Of a stretch of DNA of 64,000 nucleotides, positions 22,998 to 37,100 are shown piece after piece. This stretch comes from Omphiscola glabra (lineage: Eukaryota; Mollusca; Gastropoda; Lymnaeidae): positions 14,154,724 through 14,218,723 of the forward strand of contig OZ024798.1 in NCBI GenBank assembly GCA_964017045.1, given 5' to 3'. Positions within the stretch are counted from its first letter, which is position 1. Each line of letters starts with the position of its first letter. The notes under the pieces are model-generated. The model did no database searches, was not told the origin of the DNA, and saw nothing but the letters and a program-made list of their open reading frames with translations. A program made the position numbers and the translations under genes.

Positions 22998-25900
22998 GTA
23001 AGTAATAACTTGACCGGCCAGTTTCGATTACATTTCTCTCTTATTCGGTGCACAGTGGTCTCATCATTCAGCCATTAACTTATATTCCACCTGAATGTAC
23101 AATTTACAATTCACCTATGTGGGTACATTACATATCAGCTGTTTTCATCTTTTTTATTTCAGACATTTTCACAATTTATTTTCAGCTTTGTTCACAACTT
23201 TTATTTCAGCTATTTTCACACGTCATATTTCAGCTATAATCACATCTTATAACTCGGCGATGTTCTTAACTTATATCTCAGCCATTTCCACACCTCATAT
23301 TTCAGATATTTTAACACCTTATATTACAGCTGTTTTTCACATATTGTATTGTATCATATACATTATATAGCTCGCTCCTTATATTTTAAAATGTATATTA
23401 TATAGTTAACACCTTATATTCCACCATATATATTATATAGTTGACACCTTATTTTCCACCATATATATTATATAGTTGACACCTTATATCCATCATATAT
23501 ATTATATAGTTGACACCTTATACTCCCCCATGTATATTATATAGTTGACAGCTTATATATTCCAGCTGTGATCTACACTATGGCCACTGTGTTTATGGTC
23601 GCTGTGCCCAGACTGATGACTGACTTCGGCACATTACGATTCTTCATGTGCACGATGTCCAATGAAGATTTTAAGGTTATTGAATATCTCTATACACCCA
23701 TACCTCGCTTTACGGCCTAGATACGTTCCGGAAAAGTTGGCCGTAAAGCGAAAAGCCGTTTAATGAATCAATAATTTTGATATAAACCCATACAAATTTA
23801 GTTGGATCTGTTCCAATTTTTGTATAAAATAATATAGTCGTTAGTTCATAAATCATTTTATTCTTTTCATTTCCTATAAAAATAAAAATACAAAACATTG
23901 TAATAGTAAACAGAAATTTAAAAAATAAATATATAAATTAAAAAACAAAAGAAATCATATGCACATATTTATACATAAAATAATGTTTAGAAACTTTAGA
24001 ATCTGATGAGCATTGACACGAAAAATCATCTGCCATCCTCACTTTCCGCTGTTGTGGATTGAACCAGTTAAAAATATTGGTGCAAAGTTGTCTGCTTCGC
24101 CTTGCTTTCCGTTTCTTTTAAAAGAGTTTTGTAACAGGCAATTTCTGAACTTACTCCTCTAGACACTTTAACGCTGCGTTCTTCGTCGGGATCATTTTGA
24201 AGAAGCATTTCATTCCCTGCTCAAAATATGAAAGTGCATTTGATAGGTTCTTTGCAGTTAGCTGTTGGCCGTATAATGAAACATCGTGGGCCGTAAACCG
24301 AAAAAAGCCATAATTTAAAAAGGCCGTAATAGCGATATGCCGTATAAAGAGCGGCCGTATAGCGAGGTATAGGTGTACTAAAGCAGGGCCGCCTAAGGGG
24401 AGAAGCTGAAACTAAAGATAGGATATCTATTGGCCGTATAATGAAACAACGTGGGCCGTAAATCGAAAAAGTGCCATAATTTAAAGTTGGCCGTATAGCG
24501 AGGTGTAGGTGTACTACTTTAGGTCATTGGATATCTCTATACTACTTTAGGTCATTGGATATCTCTATACTACTTTAGGTCATTGGATAACTCTATACTA
24601 CTTTAGGTCATTGGATACCGTTTTACTACTTTAGGTCATTGGATATCTCTATACTACTTTAGGTCACTGGATATCTCTATACTACTTTAGGTCATTGGAT
24701 ATATCTATAGTACTTTAGGTAACTGGATATATCTGTACTGCTTTAGGTCACTGGATATATATGTACTGCTTTAGTTCACTGGATATATATGTACTGCTTT
24801 AGTTCACTGGATATATATGTACTGCTTTAGTTCACTGGATATATCTGTACTGCTTTAGGTCATTGGATATATCTATAGTACTTTAGGTCACTGGATATAT
24901 ATGTACTACTTTAGGTCATTGGATATATCTGTACTACTTTAGGTCATTGGATATATCTATAGTACTTTAGGTAATTGATATATATGTACTACTTTAGGTC
25001 ATTGGATATATCTGTACTACTTTAGGTCATTGGATATATCTGTACTACTTTAGGTCACTGGATATATCTATAGTACTTTAGGTAACTGGATATATATGTA
25101 CTGCTTTAGGTCATTGGATATATATGTACTACTTTAGGTCACTGGATTTATCTATAGTACTTTAGGTAACTGGATATATATGTACTACTTTAGGTCATTG
25201 GATATATCTGTACTACTTTAGGTAACTGGATATATCTATAGTACTTTAGGTAACTGGATATATATGTAATACTTTAGGTCATTGGATATATCTGTACTAC
25301 TTTAGGTCACTGGATATATCTGTACTGCTTTAGGTCATTGGATATATCTGTACTACTTTAGGTCACTGGATATATCTATAGTACTTTAGGTAACTGGATA
25401 TATCTGTACTGCTTTAGGTCACTGGATATATCTATAGTACTTTAGGTAACGGGATATATATGTACTGTTTTAGGTCATTGGATATATCTGTACTACTTTA
25501 GGTCACTGGATATATCTATAGTACTTTAGGAAACTGGATATATCTGTACTGCTTTAGGTCATTGGATATATCTGTACTACTTTAGGTCACTGGATATATC
25601 TGTACTACTTTAGGTAACTGGATATATCTGTACTGCTTTAGGTCACTGGATATATATATACTACTTTAGGTCACTGGATATATCTATAGTACTTTAGGTA
25701 ACTGGATATATCTGTACTGCTTTAGGTCATTGGATATATCTGTACTACTTTTGGTCACTGGATATATCTATAGTACTTTAGGTAACTGGATATATCTGTA
25801 CTACTTTAGGTCATTAGATATATCTGTACTACTTTAGGTAACTGGATATATCTGTACTGCTTTAGGTAACTGGATATATATGTACTACTTTAGGTCATTG

Positions 25901-28900
25901 GATATATCTGTACTACTTTAGGTCACTGGATATATCTGTACTGCTTTAGGTCATTGGATATATCTGTACTACTTTAGGTCACTGGATATATCTATAGTAC
26001 TTTAGGTAACTGGATATATCTGTACTGCTTTAGGTCACTGGATATATCTATAGTACTTTAGGTAACTGGATATATATGTACTGCTTTAGGTCATTGGATA
26101 TATCTGTACTACTTTAGGTCACTGGATATATCTATAGTACTTTAGGTAACTGGATATATCTGTACTGCTTTAGGTCATTGGATATATCTGTACTACTTTA
26201 GGTCACTGGATATATCTATAGTACTTTAGGTAACTGGATATATCTGTACTGCTTTAGGTCACTGGATATATCTATACTACTTTAGGTCACTGGATATATC
26301 TATACTACTTTAGGTCATTGGATATATCTATAGTACTTTAGGTAACTGGATATATCTGTACTGCTTTAGGTCACTGGATATATATGTACTGCTTTAGGTC
26401 ATTGAATATATCCAGTGTTTTTTGTGGGTTTTTTTAGTATCATTCATTTTAATTCTACAGAACAGTTGTCCCGAGCCGGGAAATGCGGTCCCGTTTGGAT
26501 TTCAACTCATTTGATCTATTTAAATTAAAACCATCAGAAAAATATTCAGAAATAGTCCGTTTGTGAAAAATAAAAAAACCTTTAAAGCAGTAGTTCTCAA
26601 CTTTCCTAATGCCGCGACCCATTAATACATCTCCTCATGTTGTGGTGACCCCAAGTCATAAAATTATTTTCATTGCTACTCTATAACTATGTGTTTTCCG
26701 ATGGCCTTAGACGACTCCTGTGTAAGGGTCGTTTGACCACCAAAGGGGTCATGACCCAAAGGTTGAAAACCACTGCTTTAAAGGCTCTAATTTAAATTTA
26801 CTTGAGTTCTGGAGTGGTTTTTTTGTTTTTATTTTTATAGTCTTGGTGGGACTGGTATGTTAAGAGATGCAGTTAAAACTGTTGGTTAAGAGACGGCGTG
26901 GACTTGATTTTCAAGAGAAATATATTGGACTTTGTTAATAGAAGTAGTCGGACTTGATTGCTAGGGGATGTTTTTGGACTTGTTTGCTAGGAGAAGCAGT
27001 TGGACATGTTTGTCAAGAGACATAATTATTATATTGTAATTATTTTATGTCGACATCAGAGGTTCTAAAATTTCGTATATCCACCGCGCCCTTAATAATA
27101 ATAATAATAATAAAGTTTATTTAAAAATCACGCTTCATCCCCAAAGGCTCGAAGCGCGTAAAATAAATCCGATGTTAGATGTTCGAGAGGCCTCACTGCT
27201 GCCTGTTAGGCGCACGTGAACTCCATCTCTCCATCTCCGGGTTTTCAGGATGATACAGGTTTGTGTGAATTCCGTAGGTAGGTAAAATTACGGCAAAGTG
27301 GTGCACGGAAAATGTTAAATTAGTCCAGTGCCACTGCTGAATCTGGTAACGCTCCGATGTTAGATGTTCGAGAGGCCTCACTGCTGCCTGTTAGGCGCAA
27401 GTGAACTCCATCTCCCCATCTCCGGGTTTTCAGGATGATACAGGTTTGTGTGAATTCCGTAGGTAGGTAAAATGGCGGCAAAGTGGTGCAAGGTAGTTAC
27501 ATGTCGGGTGTACAAACTACATGTTTCACTATTACGTTGTTGATTCTACAGTAGTTTTTGTTAACATATATTGCAACCCCTTCCTTTGGATTTGATGCTG
27601 TCGGTTGTTCCTTCGGCACGGAAAATGTTAAATTAGTCCAGTGCCACTGCGGAATCTGGTAACGTTTCGTTAAGCCATGTTTCTGTCAGGCACATTAAAG
27701 AGCTCATACGAAATTGATAGAAATCCTTACAGAAACAACCCACGTCATCCATCCTGTTACGTAGTGATCCAACGTTTCCCAAAACAACATGTGGAAGAAA
27801 GGCTCGCTGTCCTATGTTTCTGCATTTGAAACGAATGCCTCCACTTCTTCCCTGCTTTCTTCCTCTCAGTCGAGAATTGGTCGCCATTTGTTGTTGACAT
27901 GGCGGAAGTTTACAAAAATGGCGGAAGTGACATCTTTATACTAGGCTGACTATTTTGATATCCGAAGTCCATATTAAAGCTGTTTCCCGCGAAGAAAAAG
28001 ACACAAAACATACAAGAAAATCGTCCGTAGTAGATCAATTTGTACTTGAGTGAAACACAATTAAATCTAACGTGTAAAAACTGTAAAAAAGCTGAAAAAG
28101 ATGCACTGATGCAATCGAGTCACCTGCAGAGCAGCGCCCCGGAAGTTGTCCAAAAGTCACCGATTCAAACTTCTAACAATTTCACTGTGAAACAGTGAAT
28201 TTTTATGTTTGTCACTTTCCCTGTCCAAATTTTAGGAACCACCGATTTACATAATATCTACGTATTATATAATTGGACTCCTGGAGATGCGCACCTTTTC
28301 GTTTGCTTTCAGGTAAATATAACAACTGAATGGTTCACAGGGAAGCCAAGTCTCAATGATCAAGTTACTTTAAGTAAGGTGCAAGTTGAAGACTACCTGG
28401 TAAATAAGATGTATTAGTAAGTATTTGAGTATTTGAAATTTAGAGTATTTGAGTAATAGAGTATTTGAGTAATAGAGTATTTGAGTAATAGAGTATTTGA
28501 GTATTTGAGTATTTGGGTATTTGAGTATGTAAATTTTGAGATGAACAGATAAACTGGAACGTGAGAAAAGCGAGTCTGATGTTAGAGTTATTTTGGTGAT
28601 ATGAATTGGAATTGCAAAACTAGAAGATGGAACTAAGATGGGTTGTGTAGCTATCTCATTGGTCGTTTACTCTCGAAGTAAGGATGGGTGATCAAAGAAG
28701 GAGGGATGGGTGCACTAGCGCTGGAGGGATGTGAGGTCGTGGTATACAGAGAGTCGATGAGATAGATAGAAGGATGTGCGTGCAAGAGAGGCGGGTAGGG
28801 TGAGCTGGAGAGAGGTGTAGGCGCGCTAGAGGGAGTGTAAGGTGAGCTGGAGAGAGGTGTAGGCGTGCTAGAGGGAGTGTAGGGTGAGCTAGAGAGAGGT

Positions 28901-31117
28901 GTAGGCGTGCTACAGGGAGTGTAGGCTGAGCTGGAGAGAGGTGTAGGCGTGCTAGAGGGAGTGTAGGGTGAGCTAGAGAGAGGGCGTGGGTGATTTGGAG
29001 GTAAGTGTAAGTTTGCTGGAGGGAGCTTAGGGTGAGCTAGAGAGAGTGTGGGCGGGCTAGAGGCAGGTATAAGTGTGCTTGATGAAGAGTGGGTAGCTTT
29101 CCATCTTGATCTAGGTCCTCTGGCGTGCCTAATGCACTATACAATAATTCTTACCAGCCATGGGCTTCAAACGGTTAATTTATTTATTCCTTTATAGCTC
29201 ACCGACAGTGCATGGCTACAAGTGGACGTACAGACTGGTGGCCCGGTTTGCCTTTGGATTAACGGTTGTTGTGGAGGAGCCTCATCTGTCGGCTGACACA
29301 TTTCTGGCTCTTCCTGTCGACTGCTGGTGGTTGAAGTATTTTGTCTTCGAGCTCAAGTGAGTGACATACATAGTCGGGGAACTGAGAGTCGTTGTCTATG
29401 AAACTTCTATAAATTGAACTTAGATCTCTGCATACGAGTTATTTTTCTATGCTGCTTCTATAAGTAGAACCAAGATCTATCTAACAAGAGTTATAGCGAA
29501 TGTTACTTCTAATAGATGGAACTAAGATCTCTCTATAAGAGTTATGGCCAATGTTTTTTTTCTATAAACGGAACTTAGATCTCTCTATAAGATTTTTAGT
29601 ACATACTACTTCTACAAAAGGAACTTAGATCTCTCCACACGATTATCGATAATTTTCAAAATAAGGTCACATAGCCATTTCTCGGTCTACCTGCTTTCTT
29701 TCTTCCCCTTCTCTTTGACTCTGCCCCTTTCTTTCGGAATATCTTTTTCAGATTCGATCTCTGGATGCTTCTCTCCTTTTTTCTAATTTATCTCTTCACT
29801 CTCATTTTCTCCGTTCCTCTCCATTTTCTATTGGTCTCTAAGAATTGCCGAGTAAGTTTATAGGCCTGTGTGTGTTTGTGAGTGTGTGTTTGTAGGGTAA
29901 GCTGCAATGATTTTAACAATTTTTTGTCTCCTCGTGAAATTCAGAGTACAATTTTTTTTAATCAGGTTTTTTGTAATTATGAACTTACCTGTTTGTTTCA
30001 GTAACTGTCCCTCCATTCAACTCATAACAGACGCCGGGCAAAATTTAACTGTGACGGTCAAAACAGAAAATATCACCGACCTTGACATTGCTGGTGACGA
30101 CTTGAAATTCTGGGACAAGAACTCGATGACGATCACGTTAAGAAGGTGAGACAACGGTGAGGATCACGTAAAGAAGGTGAGGCAAGAGTGGGGATCACGT
30201 TAAGAAGGTGAGACAAGTGTGAGGATCACGTAAAGAAGGTGAGGCAAGAGTGGGGATCACGTTAAGAAGGTGAGACAAGTGTGGGGAACACGTTAAGAAG
30301 GTGAGACAAGTGTGAGGATTATGTTGAGAAGGCGAGACAAGTGTGAGGATCACGTTAAGAATGTGATACCATTGTGACGATCAGTTTAATAAGGTGTAAC
30401 AAGTGTGAGGATCTCTTTAAGAAGTGAGACAAGTGTCAGGATCATGTTAAGAAGGTGAGACAGGTGTGACGATCACTTTAAGACGGTGAGATAGGCGTGA
30501 CGATCACGTTAAGAGGGTGAAACAGGTGTATAGCGAGATAGCCCATAACATCTCTGAAAGTGAGCAGTCTCCAGCGAAACTTCAAAACAGGTGCATTGTT
30601 AAATCTCCAATCAATTTCCCAGCTGACCCATTTTGGTATGAAGAGCAATTCATTTTGTCAAGATAACTTACGCTATAAGTTTATTTATTATTATTAAAAT
30701 GTAAAAAAAAAAAATAGTTTTTTTTTGTTTCATTTAATATTTTGATTTTAATTTTGGAACTTTAAACATGTTTTTTTTTAAAACGTATTTAGTTTAATCA
30801 ACTCTAGCTTATTTAGATGGATTCAATCTTAATTTTTCAACTTATTTCAGATGGGAGGCCTACTCATTCTCTATACAGCCCAAGAACTCAAATTGGAGCT
30901 GGACAGGTGGGCTTTTAAATTATATATATGTATATTATATATATAGAGAGAGATAGATAGATAGATTTTTATTTAATGTATATTCGAGTGAATATAAATT
31001 TGTTTTGCTTTATTTAATTAATGTAGGTTAAGTTTTAAGTTTATGTTTTTATTTAAATTGTATCTACAGTGTGATGAGACCAGCCCTAGGCTGGGGTACC
31101 GCGCTATATAAAATAAC

Positions 31118-31167
<50 letters not shown>

Positions 31168-34100
31168 AAATGGTATCGTATTCTAAACTAAAATGACGTC
31201 CATTACACCACCAAAATGTTCTATGTTTGTTGAAATAAGTGTACACTGCCGTACGTTACCTCGTATAAACGGGAGCACGAAAAATCTGTTCGTCACCGGT
31301 AAACATTGTACACTAATGCATATGCAAATAAATCTTCTACGCCCGATCGAATCTGAGGGACAGAATGCGCACCCGTAGTCAGCGCATAACACCATTGATG
31401 AGATGTTATGGCGGTCATTTCCCTGGGATATGAACATAGTTCTGTCGATATGATCAAAGTTCATTTTAAAATTATAATAATTGAAAGGATGCTTACCTTT
31501 TCAAAAAAAAAATGTTTATTTCGTTATTTCGTATTGTGTTGTATACGAAATAACGAAATAAACTTATATAACACAATACAAAATAACGAAATAAACTTAT
31601 ATAACACAATACAAAATAACGAAATAAACTTATATAACACAATACAAAATAACGAAATAAAATTATACAACACAATACAAAATAACGAAATAAACTTATA
31701 TAACACAATACAAAATAACGAAATAAACTTATATAACACAATACAAAATAACGAAATAAACGTTAAAAAAAAATTTTTTTAGCAAATATATATATAATAT
31801 ATTTAATACATAAACTTAACATATTGTGTATCACATTTGCTCCCTGTATGAACACAGCGCCCTCGGGCCATATAATATATGAACATCAGCGCGTAATAAA
31901 ATTTCAGTGCATAAATTCAGGGCATCTATTCCCATGCTGCTTACTTAAAACGTTTAAATTTAATGAAGGTTACTGATTTCAGACGTATTCTTACGACTAG
32001 GTACCCCCATTAAGGGACTCTGAAATAAACTGAACTAAAAAATTCAAAAGCGGCAAATAGAAATGTTGTTAAAGAAGCAAAGGAGGAAACAAATTATTTA
32101 TGACATTCCTAATGTTGACATCACCAAATCCACATTTCAGGTACAATAATTCGCGGTCAGACTAGATTCGGCGTCGTAAGCGGCAGCTGTGGCGATTACG
32201 TCACACCTACTGAATGCTCCGTCGCTACTGCCCCACTGGAAATATTTACAGGTAACTCTAAGTACCGTTCACAGGAGTACGAAACTGAACACTGCTAATG
32301 GTACAAGAGATATTTGGGATGAGGCAAAAATATTTTGAGATATCTTTTTTTTTTACCTTGCTATCTCTCACATATATTTACTTCTGGTGTGTCCTGCTTC
32401 CTTTTCGAAACCGCCCTGTCCTCTAACTCCACATGTTTTATGTCATTAGTACTGAGTGGAAAAATAAAGGCTGTCACGCGTGAACTCAGGTGAATTTGAG
32501 CGGGAGGCGCTTACTAATATAATCTACTTTAGAAAAACAGTTAACCATCGAGCCGAAGCTCATGAAGTCTTCCCCAACGCACCCGCCGCTAAACTCAACT
32601 AACCATCAGCTACTCCCCCCCCCCCCAGTCGTCTTTATTCCATTCGGGCCGCGACACGGCACGCCGCGAGCATTCCGCCCCTGAGACAGCCTCACCCACC
32701 CTTCCCAGGCGATTACTATATCACTCAAAAAAGAGCCACCGTAATGGTGCAGGATTGTCTATATGACTTTTGTTTAAAGGCCGGCGGGTAGTGTGTAGGA
32801 CTGGTGGTAGGTCTAGTGTTTTAAGGCTGGCATATAGTCTAGAAAATACCCGGACCTGGTGTAAAAAAAACTTCACCCAAGTTAAGCCCTGGTATTATAT
32901 ATTATCATTTCAAAAAAATTATCGCTGATGCAGCCCCTCCCCCAATCCCCTACGACACCCCTAGCTGCGGGCAGCGGGATCAACCCGCCAGCTACATATC
33001 TTTAGTAAGATAAATATAAACAATAGTTTACTTATAAAAACGTGTCCCATAACATCAATGTATCTTGTCGGCACACAGTAAGATATGTAAGCTCCTTTCC
33101 TTTTACCTTCACGGAATAAAACTCTTATTTTATCATAATAATAATCCTTTTTTTTTTTAATGTTACATCAATATGTTTTCAATTTCAAATGAAATAATCT
33201 CATTATTTAACTGCGCAAAAATGGTTCACATATTGTATTCTTCAGATAAGTAAAATATTTTCTGTCATTTGTATTTCAAATAATCATGCTGTGTATCAGT
33301 AAAAAAAAAAGCTATTTACTAATGCCTGCTTGGCTGCAGCCAGAATAAAGATGAAAGTACCTACACACACACAATTTTAATCTTCAGAAATGCTCTTACC
33401 ACTAGAATGGTTTGGAAATGAGTTTGTGGTCATCCACATCCCTACCATTTTTCACTTGACCTACTTTCATATTCTCGCGGGATCCAGCGATACTCACGTG
33501 AACATCACGATGGACTACTCTGGCCATACTTCGACATTGTTTCTAGACGATGCTGGAGACGGGGAGCTCGTGGTAGGTTTAGCCATGTCTGTGGGGGGGG
33601 GGTGTGGGGGAGGGAATTACAGTGACAGCGCTGGGAGGGACAGTTCCAGGTCCGTTGGACACAGTACCAGCTCTGGAGGACAGTGTTTGCTCCTTGTGGC
33701 ACAGAGACAGCTCTGGGTGGCACAGTGACCGCTCTGTGTAGCAGAGTGACAGCTCTTTGCAGCAGAGTGACAGCTCTGGGTGACACAGTGACAGCGCTAG
33801 GTGACACAGTGACGGCTCTGGGTGAAAGAGTGAGAGCAATAAATTATTCGGACACTAAGTTAAAGTTGGATTGTAAGCACAGCTTTTTCCACTGTGGATC
33901 CTTTTTTCTCAAGATAATTGCTTCAGGTCCATCTCCAATGCTGTGTGTGTTCATCGTTTAACCCAGGGGTGGCATACTTTTTGTGCGGAGGGACACATTG
34001 ACAACTGTAAAGCTACTTGGGGGCCACATGTATATTATTTTCAATTTTTACATGTCGATAAACATTTCTATATAAATTAAAATCGGTAAATTCGCATTTT

Positions 34101-37100
34101 AGCGTTACATGACAAAAGTCAAAAACTGTTTTTATAAAAAAACAGAAAATTAGAAAGGAATTTGATCAAAATTGTTAAAACAATCATAACGGTACATGAA
34201 ATTCTGTAAAATACAACAAAATAACTTAAACACAAAGTATTTCTTAAATTTCTAAATGCCTTCGGGGGTCGCATAATATTAGTTGCCGGGCCACATGCGG
34301 CGCGGGGACCGTAGTTTGCCCACCCCTTGGACTAACCCGTAATTCAATTACCGTTGCCAATTTTAATTTTATAAACCTTCTGTCCAATGCTAGCTTTGGC
34401 ATTTACTGTACAATGTAATAGAAGCAGTTGTTGAGGCATATGTCAGTGCATATTTTTTCTGTATCTCGCCAATCTCTAGCAGAATATTTTTGAACACATT
34501 TTCTAACACAAGACGCAAATGATGAATACGACCGCTTTCACTGTGTACCATGCAATTAATGTTCTAGTACTTTAACCAAAGCGAGGCGGAGGCGATCGAA
34601 AACTCGCTGATGGTGAGAAGTGATAAGGACATCCAAGTGATCCTTGTACAGCAGTCGCCGTGCACAGACGACAGCGGCAGCGCCACCCACCAGGGAGATG
34701 CTACTATTCTGTTAATTATTCCCAATCGATTTTTCTACGTCAAATACATTTGGAGGTAATCAGTTCTGAGTTCACCTTAGAAATCCGATCTGAAAGTGAG
34801 ACTTGGTCTATTTTTAAGAAATGTTGACGTAGGGTAGCTGCGTGACCTGTGAACGGTTGGCGCCATTTCTTAGAGAGTATTTTCCAAAAGCATCAAAGCA
34901 TTAAGTGAACGCTTAGCCTACCTCGGAGGGGATTGCTTTGCCTCATACCTAATCTGATACCTAATCATGCATTTCTTAAATCAATCGATCAACGTCGGTC
35001 TGCACTCCCTTCCCCCCCACCCGTGGCGTAGTGAGGGGGGGGGGGGGAAAGGGGGGTATCATGCCCCGGGCGCTACTCACAAAGGGGTGCCAAATGGTAT
35101 ATTTTACTATAATATTGTATGGTTTTCGAATGGGGGGTGGCACTAAAAAGGTATTGGGGTGCGCTAAATGGTATTGTGCCCCGGGCGCGAGTTAAGCTCG
35201 CTACGCCACTGCCCCCCCCCCCGTATTATTTTACATTAAGTTGATTAATAACCTAGCTGAGCTGCATTGGCCTAAATTAATATATTTATGTCTTTTTCAC
35301 ACCAACTTTAAATCTTTAGAATCATCTTTAAATTGGAGAGAGGAGGGAGAGAGGGGGGCGGTTTTTGGGTGAGAGAAGGACTACGTAGGAGAGGCAAAAA
35401 GAGAGAAATAGACCGAGACATGGAGAGAGAGGGAGATAGATAGATAGAGAGAGAGAGAGGGGGGGGGGGAGAGAAATGCTTGTGTACGAAGTAACGTGGT
35501 AATAGCAATGGAAGTCTTTGTTCGTGGCCACTCTTAACACATCGTGTTTTTCAATTTCAGGACGCCGAAGTTCGTATCAAACCATTACGTGACCATTGTG
35601 ATTAAGAAAGCTGATGTGCCGCACTTAATTCTTGACGGCACACCATTGCCGAATGGGTAACCGTGACTTTTTAAGCTCCAGTTATAAAATTGCCGGCGTT
35701 CGGATCACAATTAGTCAATTAGCTTAACTATTGCAGATACGAGTTACATGAAGATTCAAAAATTGTTACAGTGTAACTGTTAAATACCACCAGCACCCCG
35801 GGTGGATGGGACTCGTTAACCTTGGACGGCAACTCATCTAAGAGAAGGAAACTCTGAATTCAAACCCGAAGATAGAGTCCCGAAAGGCGGATAACATTGA
35901 TACAATGAATCATTCCGACAACTCCTTCGACGCCACTGGTGCCAAGCTGTATCATCCACATGATGTTCCCTTGGAGTCATCCAGCGGCGTGGAGAGAGGC
36001 GATTTGCTGTTGGGAACCAGCTAATAATCCTAGAAAGAATAATCCCAGGCCTTGTGGATTTCGTCCTGCGAATTCCATACCATCGTCACCTTGTGACGGA
36101 CGGATGCCAGCAAAAAAAACAACAACCAAAAAAAACTGTTAAATTACAGGGGCAAGCTGACAATGCTAATAGTCCTACAAGAGCAAATACATATACCAAG
36201 GTGACAACGCTAAAAGTTCCACAAGAGCAAACACACACACACCAAGGTGACAAAGATAACAGTCCCTCAAGAGCAAAGACATATACTAAGGTGACAAAGC
36301 TCAATGGCTACCAATCTCTGAAAAAACAACATATCTACTGCTCCTACTATTCACATTGATCACAAACATTAAATAAAATACCGTTTGGGATTATTGGATC
36401 GATTTTGTAAAAAAAAAAAACTGATGGAAAACTTTGAAAAACGAATAAAACTCATTTTTAAAATAAAATTAAATAATAAAGTAAAGATTTTACTAAAGAT
36501 TTTGAGCTTTTCAAGCTGTTTCTAGAGTTAAACATCGGCGGAATTAAGGATGACATTTTTTTTTTTCATTACGTCGCTACTCTAGCCAAATATGGAATCA
36601 GGTGCTTGGGAGCGTGGAGTACAAAGTAGGTCACGTCAAGGTGACCAGGGGTGACCACTTCCTTGAGTCATCCAAACATCACAAGTTTATGAGCTACCTT
36701 TACGGCCTGGACTTCAACGTGTCGTACATGCACCCTGGGGGGTATCAGGTCAGAGAAAGCGTGAATGAATGGTACATGCACCCTGAGTGTCAAGTCGGTC
36801 AATATAATAATTTACTTCTGAATCAGTGGAGTAGTAGTAATGGAGTAGTAGTAAAGGAGTGATAGTGATGGAGTAGTAGTAATTGAGTTGTAGTAATGGA
36901 CTGGTAGTAATGAAGTAGTAGTAATGGATTAGTTGTAAGGGAGTGGTAGTAAGGGAGTAGTAGTGATGGAGTAGTAGTAATGGAGTAGTAGTAATTGAGT
37001 GGCAGTAAAGAAGTGGTAGTAAGGGAGTGATAGTAAGGGAGTACTAGTTATGGAGTAGTAGTAATAGAGTAGTTGTAATGAAGTAATAGTAATGGAGTTT

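Larger units (their letters stand above)
23566..36748 (+). other. IgGFc-binding-like N-terminal region of paralogue B (10 exons)
   Basis: Exons 2-11, residues about 25-463. Key blocks: MATVFMVAVPRLMTD (exon 2), LPVDCWWLKYFVFEL (exon 4), FGVVSGSCGDYV (exon 7), EMLLPLEWFGNEFVVIHIP (exon 8), GDATILLIIPNRFFYVKY (exon 9), SYLYGLDFNVSYMHPGGYQ (exon 11). Sites of the form N-x-S/T are frequent (NIT in exons 3, 5 and 8), which fits an extracellular domain. Confidence 0.72.

Noticed and set aside
24500..26410. Possible CRISPR-like array
   Set aside because: Units are contiguous tandem copies without unique spacers, in a eukaryotic intron. The same holds for the 30-bp array at 19140-20145.
28205..28312. 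Upstream coding extension of exon 3 (frame from MFVTFPVQIL)
   Set aside because: Paralogue A and the intron phases place the acceptor at 28313. The upstream part has no counterpart.
31408..31782. NNEINLYNTIQ repeat frame
   Set aside because: A 33-bp minisatellite in an intron of paralogue B.
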